From Paracoccaceae bacterium (GTDB taxonomy: Bacteria; Pseudomonadota; Alphaproteobacteria; Rhodobacterales; Rhodobacteraceae), in NCBI GenBank assembly GCA_007134405.1, contig SLKW01000156.1, forward strand, positions 1 through 5,310: 5,310 bases of DNA. The letters are read 5' to 3'. The translations under genes and the position numbers were made by a program. The notes beneath the pieces are model-generated. The model saw only the letters and a list, made by a program, of their open reading frames with translations. It was not told the DNA's origin and made no database searches. Each line of letters opens with the position of its first letter. Position 1 is the first letter of the stretch. Shown here piece after piece: positions 1-4,555 of this stretch.

Positions 1-370
1 CGGCCGACAGGTCCTTGCCAGCGGCGAGCATCAGCTCGACGGTTTCCATCTGCACGCGCTTGGCGATCTCGGCATAGGCCGACATGTGCTCGGCGGCGAG
101 TTCGGCCGAGGCCGAAGCGAAGTCGGTCATCGACTTGGCGTAGTCCGAGGGCTCTTCCTTGACGGTCGAAACTTCGCCCATCTTCGCCAGGGCCGACTTG
201 GTCCACTTGGTGGAAACGTCGGCCGACTTCTCGGCGGCTTCCAGGTAAACCTTGCTCATGCGCTCGCCCAGTTGGGCCTGCGTGCGGAACGCGTCCTGCA
301 TCGCCTTCGGGTCGACGGGGAACGCGCCCATCATGTCTTGCATCATCTTGTTCATGTCATTCTTCGCCAT
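1..370 (-). CDS. phaP: Phasin PhaP, PHA granule coat protein (3' end beyond window)
   Basis: Phasins are small amphipathic helical proteins that coat polyhydroxyalkanoate granules in the cytoplasm and control their number and size. The minus strand reads 123 open codons from ATG 370-368 to the window edge, so the C-terminus is missing. The product starts MAKNDMNKMMQDMMGAFPVD. It is Met-, Ala-, Lys- and Glu-rich, without Cys and with only one Trp (56), and looks helical throughout. The stretch at about residues 75-120 (DYAKSMTDFASASAELAAEH, then an EIAKRVQMETVELMLAAGKD-like helix) resembles alphaproteobacterial phasins. Family members of this type are usually about 140-150 aa (from memory), so most of the protein is present. 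The start is fixed by AAGGAG seven bases upstream. It lies 177 bp downstream of phaC on the same strand but has its own promoter and operators in that gap. Identification rests on protein style and on phaC context. Confidence 0.88.
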   Translation of the reverse strand, partial: MAKNDMNKMMQDMMGAFPVDPKAMQDAFRTQAQLGERMSKVYLEAAEKSADVSTKWTKSALAKMGEVSTVKEEPSDYAKSMTDFASASAELAAEHMSAYAEIAKRVQMETVELMLAAGKDLSA

Positions 371-377
371 GGTGTCT

Positions 378-383
378 CTCCTT
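378..383 (-). promoter_or_regulatory. Ribosome binding site of phaP
   Basis: Minus-strand AAGGAG, seven bases before the phaP ATG. This strong, well-placed Shine-Dalgarno sequence fits a phasin, normally one of the most abundant proteins when PHA accumulates, and it decides the start codon. Confidence 0.8.
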
Positions 384-419
384 GCGGTCTTGGTTGGTCT
401 GTTTGCTGCGACTGCACGG

Positions 420-448
420 AATATGCATGCTGCAGTGCAGAAAATCAA
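420..448 (-). promoter_or_regulatory. Candidate sigma-70-type promoter of phaP
   Basis: On the minus strand a -35-like TTGATT (448-443) is separated by exactly 17 bp from a -10-like CATATT (425-420). Each matches the consensus at 4 of 6 positions. The predicted start of transcription is near 413, giving a leader of about 43 nt before the phaP ATG. The 17-bp spacer contains one complete CTGCAGTGCAG palindrome (430-440), so a repressor bound there would cover the promoter. The boxes were found by eye; start mapping would be needed to confirm them. Confidence 0.5.
430..440. promoter_or_regulatory. Probable PhaR operator, proximal copy (phaP spacer)
   Basis: CTGCAGTGCAG, i.e. CTGC-N3-GCAG, lies between the -10 and -35 boxes of the candidate phaP promoter. 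PhaR of Paracoccus denitrificans and Rhodobacter sphaeroides is known to bind TGC-rich palindromes of this kind upstream of phaP and to release them when PHA forms. Assigning this site to PhaR is inference from motif and gene context, since phaR itself is not in the window. Confidence 0.75.
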
Positions 449-457
449 CCCCAATTT

Positions 458-468
458 CTGCACTGCAG
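458..468. promoter_or_regulatory. Probable PhaR operator, distal copy (upstream of phaP -35)
   Basis: CTGCACTGCAG is the exact reverse complement of the copy at 430-440 and lies 9 bp upstream of the candidate -35 box of phaP. It abuts a run of seven A (470-476), which could add curvature or act in termination of phaC. Same reasoning and same caveat as for the proximal copy. Confidence 0.72.
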
Positions 469-469
469 C

Positions 470-496
470 AAAAAAATCTCGGGCCAGCCAAACCCG
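470..496 (-). terminator. Weak candidate terminator after phaC
   Basis: About 50 bases past the phaC stop, the minus strand shows CGGG (496-493), a short loop region, CCCG (483-480), then AGA and seven T (476-470). The stem has only four GC pairs plus two possible G-T pairs, so it is poor, but a T7 run is unusual in such GC-rich DNA. If real, it would uncouple phaC from phaP just before the phaP operators. Otherwise the A/T run belongs to the operator region. Confidence 0.28.
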
Positions 497-547
497 CCGC
501 AGGTGAACCCGCCGCCGGTGCCTCCCGCAAGGGCGAAGCGTGTGGCC

Positions 548-2341
548 TCAGGTATCTCCCGCGTTGGGATCGGTGGCGACATAGGTGCCGGGCGCCGGAC
601 AAAGCGCGTCCTCGGGCAAGGCGCGCGCGGGGATCTGCTTGCCCGAGCGCTTGCGCAACCATTCCTCCCAGCGCGGCCACCACGAGCCCTCGTGATGCGT
701 TGCCGCCTTCTGCCACTTCTCTGGGCTCTCGATCGGGGCATCGCTGGTGTAATGGCCGTATTTCTTCTTTGTCGGAGGGTTCACGATCCCGGCGATATGG
801 CCTGACTCGGACAGGATGAAGGTCTTGTCCTTCGACCCCATCTGGGCGACGCCCCGGAAACTGGATTTCCACGCCGCGATGTGGTCGGTTTCGCAGGCCA
901 CGGCGCAGAGCGGTACCTTGACGCCCTCGATCGAGACTTTCTTGCCGCAGATCTCGAACCCGTCTTCGGCAAATTGGTTCTGCTGGCAGAGCCCGCGCAG
1001 ATACTGGACGGTCATCTTCGCCGGCAGGTTGGTCCCGTCGCCGTTCCAGTAGAGAAGGTCGAAGGCGGGCGGCGCCTCGCCCAGCATGTAGCTGCGGATC
1101 GCCGGCCCGTAGACCAGATCGTTCGACCGCAGGTAGGTGAAGGTCCGCGACATGAAGAAGCGATGCAGGAACCCCTTGTCCTCGACCTCGGCCTCGAGCG
1201 CGTCGATGAAATCGTCCGAAAGAAAGACGCCCACCTCGCCCTGGTCCGAGAAATCGGTAAGCGTTGTGAAGAAGGTCGCCGACTTGACCGCCCGGTTCTG
1301 GCGCTTGGCCATCAGGGCCAGCGTCAGGCTCAGCGTGGTGCCGGCGATGCAGTAGCCGATCGTGTTGATCGTCTTGACCTCGCAGATCTCCTTGACCTTC
1401 TCGATCGCGGTCAGGAACCCTTCCTCGACATACTCGTCCAGGCCGACATCGCGGTAGTTCGCGTCTGGGTTGACCCAGCTCACCACGAACAGCGTGTAGC
1501 CCTGATCGACGATCCACTTGATCAGGCTGTTCTGCGGCTTTAGGTCCATGATGTAGTACTTGTTGATCCAGGGCGGGAAGATCAGCAACGGCGTCTCGTG
1601 CACCTTCTCGGTCGTGGGTTTGTACTGGATCAGTTCGAACATCCGGTTGCGGAAGACCACAGCGCCCTCGGTCGTGGCGATGTTGCCGCCGACCTCGAAG
1701 GCTTCCTTGTCCGACAGCGTGACCAGAAGCTCGCCATTGTTCGCCTCGAGGTCGCGCACCAGATTCTCTAAACCCTTAACCAGGCTCTCGCCGTCCGAAT
1801 CGACGGCGCGCTGCAGCGCGTCGGGATTGGTTGCCAGGAAATTCGTGGGCGCCAGCATGTCGATGATCTGGCGGCCGAAGTACTCCAGACGGCGCTTTTC
1901 GCGCGGGTCGAGCGAATCGAGGCTCGCGATCGCCTCTTCGATCGCCTGCGACGACATCAGGTACTGCTGCTTGATGAAATTGAAATAGGGATGCGTCTTC
2001 CACAGCGGGTTCGAGAACCGCCGGTCATTCGGGGTGTTGTCCTCGGGCGGGGTGAGCGTTCCGCGGCGCAACGCCTCCTGCGTTTCGATGTAATGCTTCA
2101 GCGTTTTGCCCCAGTAGCCGATCTGATGTTCCCACATTTTTGAGGGGTTGTTCACCATCTCGGCCCAGTATGCCGTCGCCGCGCGCATGTAGAGGGTGGG
2201 ATCGGGTCCCTGCAGATCGGGACGTTGTGGTTGTTTGCGGGCAAAAGCCGCAACCAGACGCTGCGTCAAGTCGTCGATACGCGCGATGTTTGTGTTCAAA
2301 TTGTCCAAATTCCGGGATTCGTGACTTCCTGACGTTGCCAT
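548..2341 (-). CDS. phaC: Class I polyhydroxyalkanoate synthase PhaC
   Basis: PhaC polymerises (R)-3-hydroxyacyl-CoA, chiefly 3-hydroxybutyryl-CoA, into PHA at the granule surface, releasing CoA. The 597-aa length is typical of class I synthases that act without a PhaE or PhaR subunit. An N-terminal PHA-synthase domain begins near residue 110 (NPLWKTHPYFNFIKQQYLMS) and is followed by an alpha/beta-hydrolase core. The lipase-box-like GYCIAG (329-334) carries the nucleophile Cys331; Asp486 in ETDHIAAW and His515 in SGHIAG complete the triad, with spacings close to Cys319/Asp480/His508 of Cupriavidus necator. A family signature, FPPWINKYYIMDL, is at 255-267. No residue expected for activity is missing. 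The start at 2341 is supported by the family-like N-terminus and a G-rich ribosome site. The gene is transcribed away from phaZ, and phaP follows on the same strand. A palindrome at 2365-2375 suggests control with phaP and phaZ. Confidence 0.97.
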   Translation of the reverse strand: MATSGSHESRNLDNLNTNIARIDDLTQRLVAAFARKQPQRPDLQGPDPTLYMRAATAYWAEMVNNPSKMWEHQIGYWGKTLKHYIETQEALRRGTLTPPEDNTPNDRRFSNPLWKTHPYFNFIKQQYLMSSQAIEEAIASLDSLDPREKRRLEYFGRQIIDMLAPTNFLATNPDALQRAVDSDGESLVKGLENLVRDLEANNGELLVTLSDKEAFEVGGNIATTEGAVVFRNRMFELIQYKPTTEKVHETPLLIFPPWINKYYIMDLKPQNSLIKWIVDQGYTLFVVSWVNPDANYRDVGLDEYVEEGFLTAIEKVKEICEVKTINTIGYCIAGTTLSLTLALMAKRQNRAVKSATFFTTLTDFSDQGEVGVFLSDDFIDALEAEVEDKGFLHRFFMSRTFTYLRSNDLVYGPAIRSYMLGEAPPAFDLLYWNGDGTNLPAKMTVQYLRGLCQQNQFAEDGFEICGKKVSIEGVKVPLCAVACETDHIAAWKSSFRGVAQMGSKDKTFILSESGHIAGIVNPPTKKKYGHYTSDAPIESPEKWQKAATHHEGSWWPRWEEWLRKRSGKQIPARALPEDALCPAPGTYVATDPNAGDT

Positions 2342-2350
2342 GAACGCTTT

Positions 2351-2358
2351 CCCCCCCT
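2351..2358 (-). promoter_or_regulatory. G-run ribosome binding site of phaC
   Basis: Minus-strand AGGGGGGG lies nine bases before the phaC ATG. It is an imperfect Shine-Dalgarno made of a seven-G homopolymer. Length changes in this run would alter spacing to the start but not the reading frame. It is the only purine-rich stretch at a useful distance. Confidence 0.5.
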
Positions 2359-2364
2359 ATCGTC

Positions 2365-2375
2365 CTGCAGTGCAG
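2365..2375. promoter_or_regulatory. Probable PhaR operator in the phaC/phaZ divergent region
   Basis: CTGCAGTGCAG is identical to the copy at 430-440 in front of phaP and lies in the 97-bp gap between the divergent phaC and phaZ starts. It overlaps the -10/+1 part of a candidate phaC promoter. Toward phaZ it is followed directly by CATAAA, much as the phaP operator is followed by CATGCATATT. One bound repressor could therefore influence both directions. PhaR binding upstream of phaP and phaR is established in related bacteria; control of phaC and phaZ from this site is inference. Confidence 0.7.
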
Positions 2376-2401
2376 CATAAACGGATCGGGCCACGTTGCA
2401 A
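2374..2401 (-). promoter_or_regulatory. Candidate phaC promoter
   Basis: On the minus strand TTGCAA (2401-2396), a 16-bp spacer and TATGCT (2379-2374) each match 4 of 6 consensus bases. Transcription would begin near 2367, inside the CTGCAGTGCAG palindrome, giving a leader of about 26 nt. No equally good -35/-10 pair was found for phaZ on the plus strand; CATAAA at 2376-2381 could be its -10, but nothing resembling a -35 lies 16-18 bp upstream. Confidence 0.38.
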
Positions 2402-2427
2402 AGACTTGCCCGGACCGCGCCAGACGC

Positions 2428-2432
2428 AGGAG
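2428..2432 (+). promoter_or_regulatory. Ribosome binding site of phaZ, deciding its start
   Basis: AGGAG lies six bases before ATG 2439. The same frame is open back to an ATG at 2340, but that start has no Shine-Dalgarno, overlaps the phaC start codon and would translate the operator. The next ATG, at 2448, is 15 bases from this site, slightly too far. 2439 is therefore preferred. Confidence 0.75.
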
Positions 2433-2438
2433 CAAAGC

Positions 2439-3716
2439 ATGAGGCAAATGGCCACGTACGACCTGATGGAAGCGGCGCGAAACACGAATGAATGGCTCGG
2501 AGCGTCGGCGCGCGCCTTCGCCTCCTACCCCGTCTGGGGGCTGGTGCCGCATCCGCTTTTCAAGGTTATGTCCGCCTGGGGGCGGGTGACCGAACGCTCT
2601 TTCGCACGCATGGTCATCAAGCCCGACTGGGGCATCCGCACAGTGGTGGCCGAAGACGGCCGCGATCACCTGGTCGAGAGTGAGACCGCGGTCGCGCGCC
2701 CCTTCGGCGATCTGGTGCGCTTTCGTGTCCACAACCGCCCCGAAAAGCCGCGCCGCATCCTGCTGATCGCACCGATGTCGGGCCATTACTCGACGCTCAT
2801 GCGGTCCACCGTGGCCAGCCTTCTGCCCGATTCGGAACTCTGGATCACCGACTGGCACAATGCCCGCGACATCCCCGTCTCCGCCGGCAAGTTCGATGTC
2901 GAGGATTACACCCGCTACCTCGTCGACTTCATGAAGCACCTCGGGCCCGACACGCATGTGGTCGCCGTCTGCCAGCCGGTGCCGCTGGCGCTCGCCGCGA
3001 CCGCCATCCTGGCCGAGGACGACCCCAGCGCGCAGCCGCGCACCCTGACGCTGATCGGCGGCCCCGTCGATCCCGATGCCGCGCCGACCGAGGTGACCGA
3101 CTTCGGCCGCCGCGTCACCATGGGCCAGCTCGAGCACCTCGCGATCCAGCGCGTCGGGTTCAAGTACCGCGGTGTCGGGCGGATGGTCTATCCGGGCCTT
3201 CTGCAGCTGGCCGGGTTTCTGTCAATGAATCTCGACCGCCACGCCGAGGCATTTTCCGACAAGATCGTCGCCGCCGCGCGGGGCGAGGACAGCGAGCGTG
3301 ACAAGCACAATCGTTTCTACGACGAATACCTGGCGGTGATGGATATGACCGCCGAATTCTACCTGTCGACCGTGGAGCGTATCTTCAAGCGGCGCGAGAT
3401 CGCCTTGAACGAGTTCACCGTGGAGGGACGGCGCGCCGATATCGGCAAGATCACCGAGGTCGCCGTGAAGATCGTGGAGGGCGCCAAGGACGACATCTCG
3501 GCCCCCGGGCAGTGCCTCGCCGCGCTTGACCTGCTCACCGGGCTCGATCCGTCGAAGAAGGCGCATCATGTGGAGCCGGGCGCGGGTCACTACGGGATCT
3601 TCGCCGGCCGCAGCTGGCGCGACAACATCCGCCCGCTAGTCTTCGAATTCATGGATTCGAACAGCCCGCAGCCGCCTTCGAACGCGCGCCTGTCACTGGC
3701 GGCGTCGAACCCCTGA
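2439..3716 (+). CDS. phaZ: Intracellular poly(3-hydroxybutyrate) depolymerase PhaZ
   Basis: PhaZ cleaves native intracellular PHB granules to release 3-hydroxybutyrate units when carbon is short. The 425-aa product from ATG 2439 begins MRQMATYDLMEAARNTNEWL and fits the usual 400-430 aa of PhaZ1-type enzymes. It has no signal peptide, as expected for granule-bound cytoplasmic action. In place of a serine lipase box it has the family's cysteine nucleophile, Cys178 in VVAVCQPVPLAL. Asp351 or Asp352 in EGAKDDISAPGQ and His384 in GAGHYGIFAGRSW complete the expected Cys-Asp-His triad, comparable to Cys183/Asp355/His388 of the Cupriavidus enzyme. SGHYSTL and TDWHNARDIP (about 114-146) are also typical. 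The gene is divergent from phaC and shares its control region, so storage and mobilisation may be set by one operator. It ends 50 bp from the convergent cyclo-ligase gene. Confidence 0.95.
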   Translation: MRQMATYDLMEAARNTNEWLGASARAFASYPVWGLVPHPLFKVMSAWGRVTERSFARMVIKPDWGIRTVVAEDGRDHLVESETAVARPFGDLVRFRVHNRPEKPRRILLIAPMSGHYSTLMRSTVASLLPDSELWITDWHNARDIPVSAGKFDVEDYTRYLVDFMKHLGPDTHVVAVCQPVPLALAATAILAEDDPSAQPRTLTLIGGPVDPDAAPTEVTDFGRRVTMGQLEHLAIQRVGFKYRGVGRMVYPGLLQLAGFLSMNLDRHAEAFSDKIVAAARGEDSERDKHNRFYDEYLAVMDMTAEFYLSTVERIFKRREIALNEFTVEGRRADIGKITEVAVKIVEGAKDDISAPGQCLAALDLLTGLDPSKKAHHVEPGAGHYGIFAGRSWRDNIRPLVFEFMDSNSPQPPSNARLSLAASNP

Positions 3717-3722
3717 CCGGTT

Positions 3723-3763
3723 ACGCTGCGGGCGCGGGGGCCTCGGGCCCGCGCCCACAGCGT
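3723..3763. terminator. Probable bidirectional hairpin between convergent genes
   Basis: ACGCTG (3723-3728) pairs with CAGCGT (3758-3763). After a single C/A mismatch, GGGCGCGGG (3730-3738) pairs with CCCGCGCCC (3748-3756). The loop GGCCTCGGG can add two more pairs. This nearly fills the 50-bp gap between the phaZ stop and the cyclo-ligase stop, where a shared terminator is expected. Neither strand has a T-run after the stem, so it is not a textbook intrinsic terminator. It may act as a Rho-assisted stop or an RNA 3'-end stabiliser. Confidence 0.6.
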
Positions 3764-3766
3764 GCG

Positions 3767-4336
3767 TCAGTCGCCGAAATGTCGGATGCCCGCCTCGGTG
3801 ACCACCATGTCGAGGCGCTGGTCAAAGGCATCGATCGGAAGCCGGGCGAATTCCTGCACACCATAGGCAAAGCCGATCGCCAGCACCGGACCGGCGGCGC
3901 GAAGTTCGGCGAGCGTCCGGTCGTAGAATCCGCCCCCATAGCCCAGCCGATAACCGCGCGCGTCGAAGCCGACAAGCGGCACGATCAGCACCTTTGGCAC
4001 CATGGGGCGGCCCGAAGCGGGGATGCGCGCGCCGAACGGCCCCTCGACCATCTCGCCGTCGGGCGCCCATTCGTGAAAGGCGAGCGGCCGGCCCCGCCCC
4101 AGAATCACCGGCACGCCGACGGGTCCCCGATGCGCGGCCATGACTGGCACGGGGTCGATCTCGGTCCGGATGGGCATGTAGCCGGCCAGCGGTTCCTCGG
4201 CATGCGGCGCGATGGCATGCGCAAGATGGGCTTGCGCCGGAGCGTCCAAGCCTGAGCCATGCGCCTCGCTCCGCGCGGCGAAGACGGCCTTGCGCGCCGC
4301 GGCCTTGGCGGTGTCGATCTCGGGTGCATCGGTCAT
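3767..4336 (-). CDS. ygfA: 5-formyltetrahydrofolate cyclo-ligase
   Basis: The enzyme (5,10-methenyltetrahydrofolate synthetase) converts 5-formyltetrahydrofolate to 5,10-methenyltetrahydrofolate with ATP. It returns this inhibitory side product of serine hydroxymethyltransferase to the one-carbon pool in the cytoplasm. The 189-aa product has the usual family length and order. A basic N-terminal helix (KAAARKAVFAARSEAHG, from residue 11) is followed by YMPIRTEID (53-61), EGPFGARIP (98-106), the diagnostic PLVGFDARGYRLGYGGGFYDR (from residue 120) and FDQRLDMVVTE (171-181). The start at 4336 has GGAG eight bases upstream; GGA of it sits in the loop of a 4-bp GC hairpin (4342-4353). The gene converges with phaZ and diverges from guaD. 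An upstream 32-codon reading frame ends in ATGA overlapping this start. The same gene is also called fthC or fau. Confidence 0.94.
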   Translation of the reverse strand: MTDAPEIDTAKAAARKAVFAARSEAHGSGLDAPAQAHLAHAIAPHAEEPLAGYMPIRTEIDPVPVMAAHRGPVGVPVILGRGRPLAFHEWAPDGEMVEGPFGARIPASGRPMVPKVLIVPLVGFDARGYRLGYGGGFYDRTLAELRAAGPVLAIGFAYGVQEFARLPIDAFDQRLDMVVTEAGIRHFGD

Positions 4337-4431
4337 CGGCGGCGCTCCGGCGCTTTGGCAAGAACGCCGCTCCCGCGCCTACTCATGCGGTGGATCGGCG
4401 CGGTGCTACCCGCAAGCCTTGATACGCGCAT
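4333..4431 (-). CDS. Possible 32-aa leader peptide coupled to cyclo-ligase
   Basis: A short minus-strand frame starts at ATG 4431 and ends at TGA 4335-4333, which overlaps the cyclo-ligase ATG as ATGA. It is preceded by GGAGGTGA, an eight-base match to the anti-Shine-Dalgarno complement, with GGAGG ending five bases before the ATG. This is the strongest ribosome site in the window and better than that of the cyclo-ligase itself. The predicted peptide begins MRVSRLAGSTAPIHRMSRRG and ends in ERRR. It has eight Arg in 32 residues, no membrane segment and no family I recognise. A ribosome finishing it would melt the small hairpin at the cyclo-ligase ribosome site and could re-initiate, so it may act as a coupled leader. 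Against it: high-GC DNA gives short frames easily and the composition is Arg-rich, as in chance frames. Function is not assigned. Confidence 0.42.
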   Translation of the reverse strand: MRVSRLAGSTAPIHRMSRRGSGVLAKAPERRR

Positions 4432-4477
4432 CGTCACCTCCGTCTGACTGCGCCGAGGCCATCCGCGGCGCTGATGG

Positions 4478-4506
4478 TTGTTAAGCGCAAACGGACGCGC
4501 AATAAA
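4478..4506 (+). promoter_or_regulatory. Candidate guaD promoter
   Basis: TTGTTA (4478-4483), a 17-bp spacer and AATAAA (4501-4506) match the sigma-70 consensus at 4 of 6 bases each, and this is the most AT-rich patch in the region. Transcription would start near 4513, about 43 bases before the guaD ATG. No palindromic operator was noticed beside it. Confidence 0.42.
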
Positions 4507-4544
4507 GGCGCGCCGCGCCCTCGGGGCCGGATATTCCCCGCTCG

Positions 4545-4549
4545 AAAGG
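4545..4549 (+). promoter_or_regulatory. Ribosome binding site of guaD
   Basis: AAAGG ends six bases before ATG 4556. It is moderate in strength but correctly spaced, and the family-like N-terminus begins at this codon, so the start is well supported. Confidence 0.6.
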
Positions 4550-4555
4550 CCCCGC

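Larger units (their letters stand above)
428..470. repeat. Perfect 16-bp inverted repeat carrying two operators
   Basis: The arms at 428-443 (TGCTGCAGTGCAGAAA) and 455-470 (TTTCTGCACTGCAGCA) are exact reverse complements separated by 11 bp. Each arm holds an 11-bp palindrome, so there is symmetry at two levels: within each site and between the sites. The centres of the two sites are 28 bp apart. The arrangement is what two cooperatively binding dimers or a tetramer might recognise. If phaC transcription reads through, the RNA could also fold into a 16-bp stem. Confidence 0.85.

Noticed and set aside
407..416. Additional weak operator TGC-N4-GCA downstream of the phaP -10 box
   Set aside because: It has only three-base half sites and lacks the CTGC/GCAG ends of the other three copies; such a pattern is frequent by chance.
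881..1543. Long open frames on the plus strand opposite phaC
   Set aside because: They lie antisense to a clear PHA synthase, have Arg/Asp/Leu-rich composition typical of reversed high-GC codons, and show no recognisable domain.
1811..1820. Isolated CTGCAG hexamers inside phaC and phaZ (also near 2211 and 3200)
   Set aside because: They lack the second half of CTGCANTGCAG and lie within conserved codons, so they are not counted as operators.
2340..2438. Possible N-terminal extension of PhaZ by 33 residues from ATG 2340
   Set aside because: It would overlap the phaC start codon and translate the operator, has no ribosome site, and the added residues are Pro/Arg-rich and unlike the family; ATG 2439 has AGGAG six bases upstream.
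2025..3137. 370-codon minus-strand frame spanning the phaC N-terminal region and phaZ
   Set aside because: It crosses the divergent control region and is antisense to phaZ; both underlying genes are confidently identified, so this is a shadow of third-position GC bias.
4337..4555. 6S RNA gene (ssrS) upstream of the cyclo-ligase gene
   Set aside because: 6S RNA is often found next to this gene in proteobacteria, so I looked for it. The minus strand can form a short rod (for example CCGCGCC with GGCGCGG near 4375-4410), but it is shorter than a 6S RNA and has no recognisable conserved bubble sequence. GC-rich DNA makes such pairings cheap. A covariance-model search with the 6S family would settle it.
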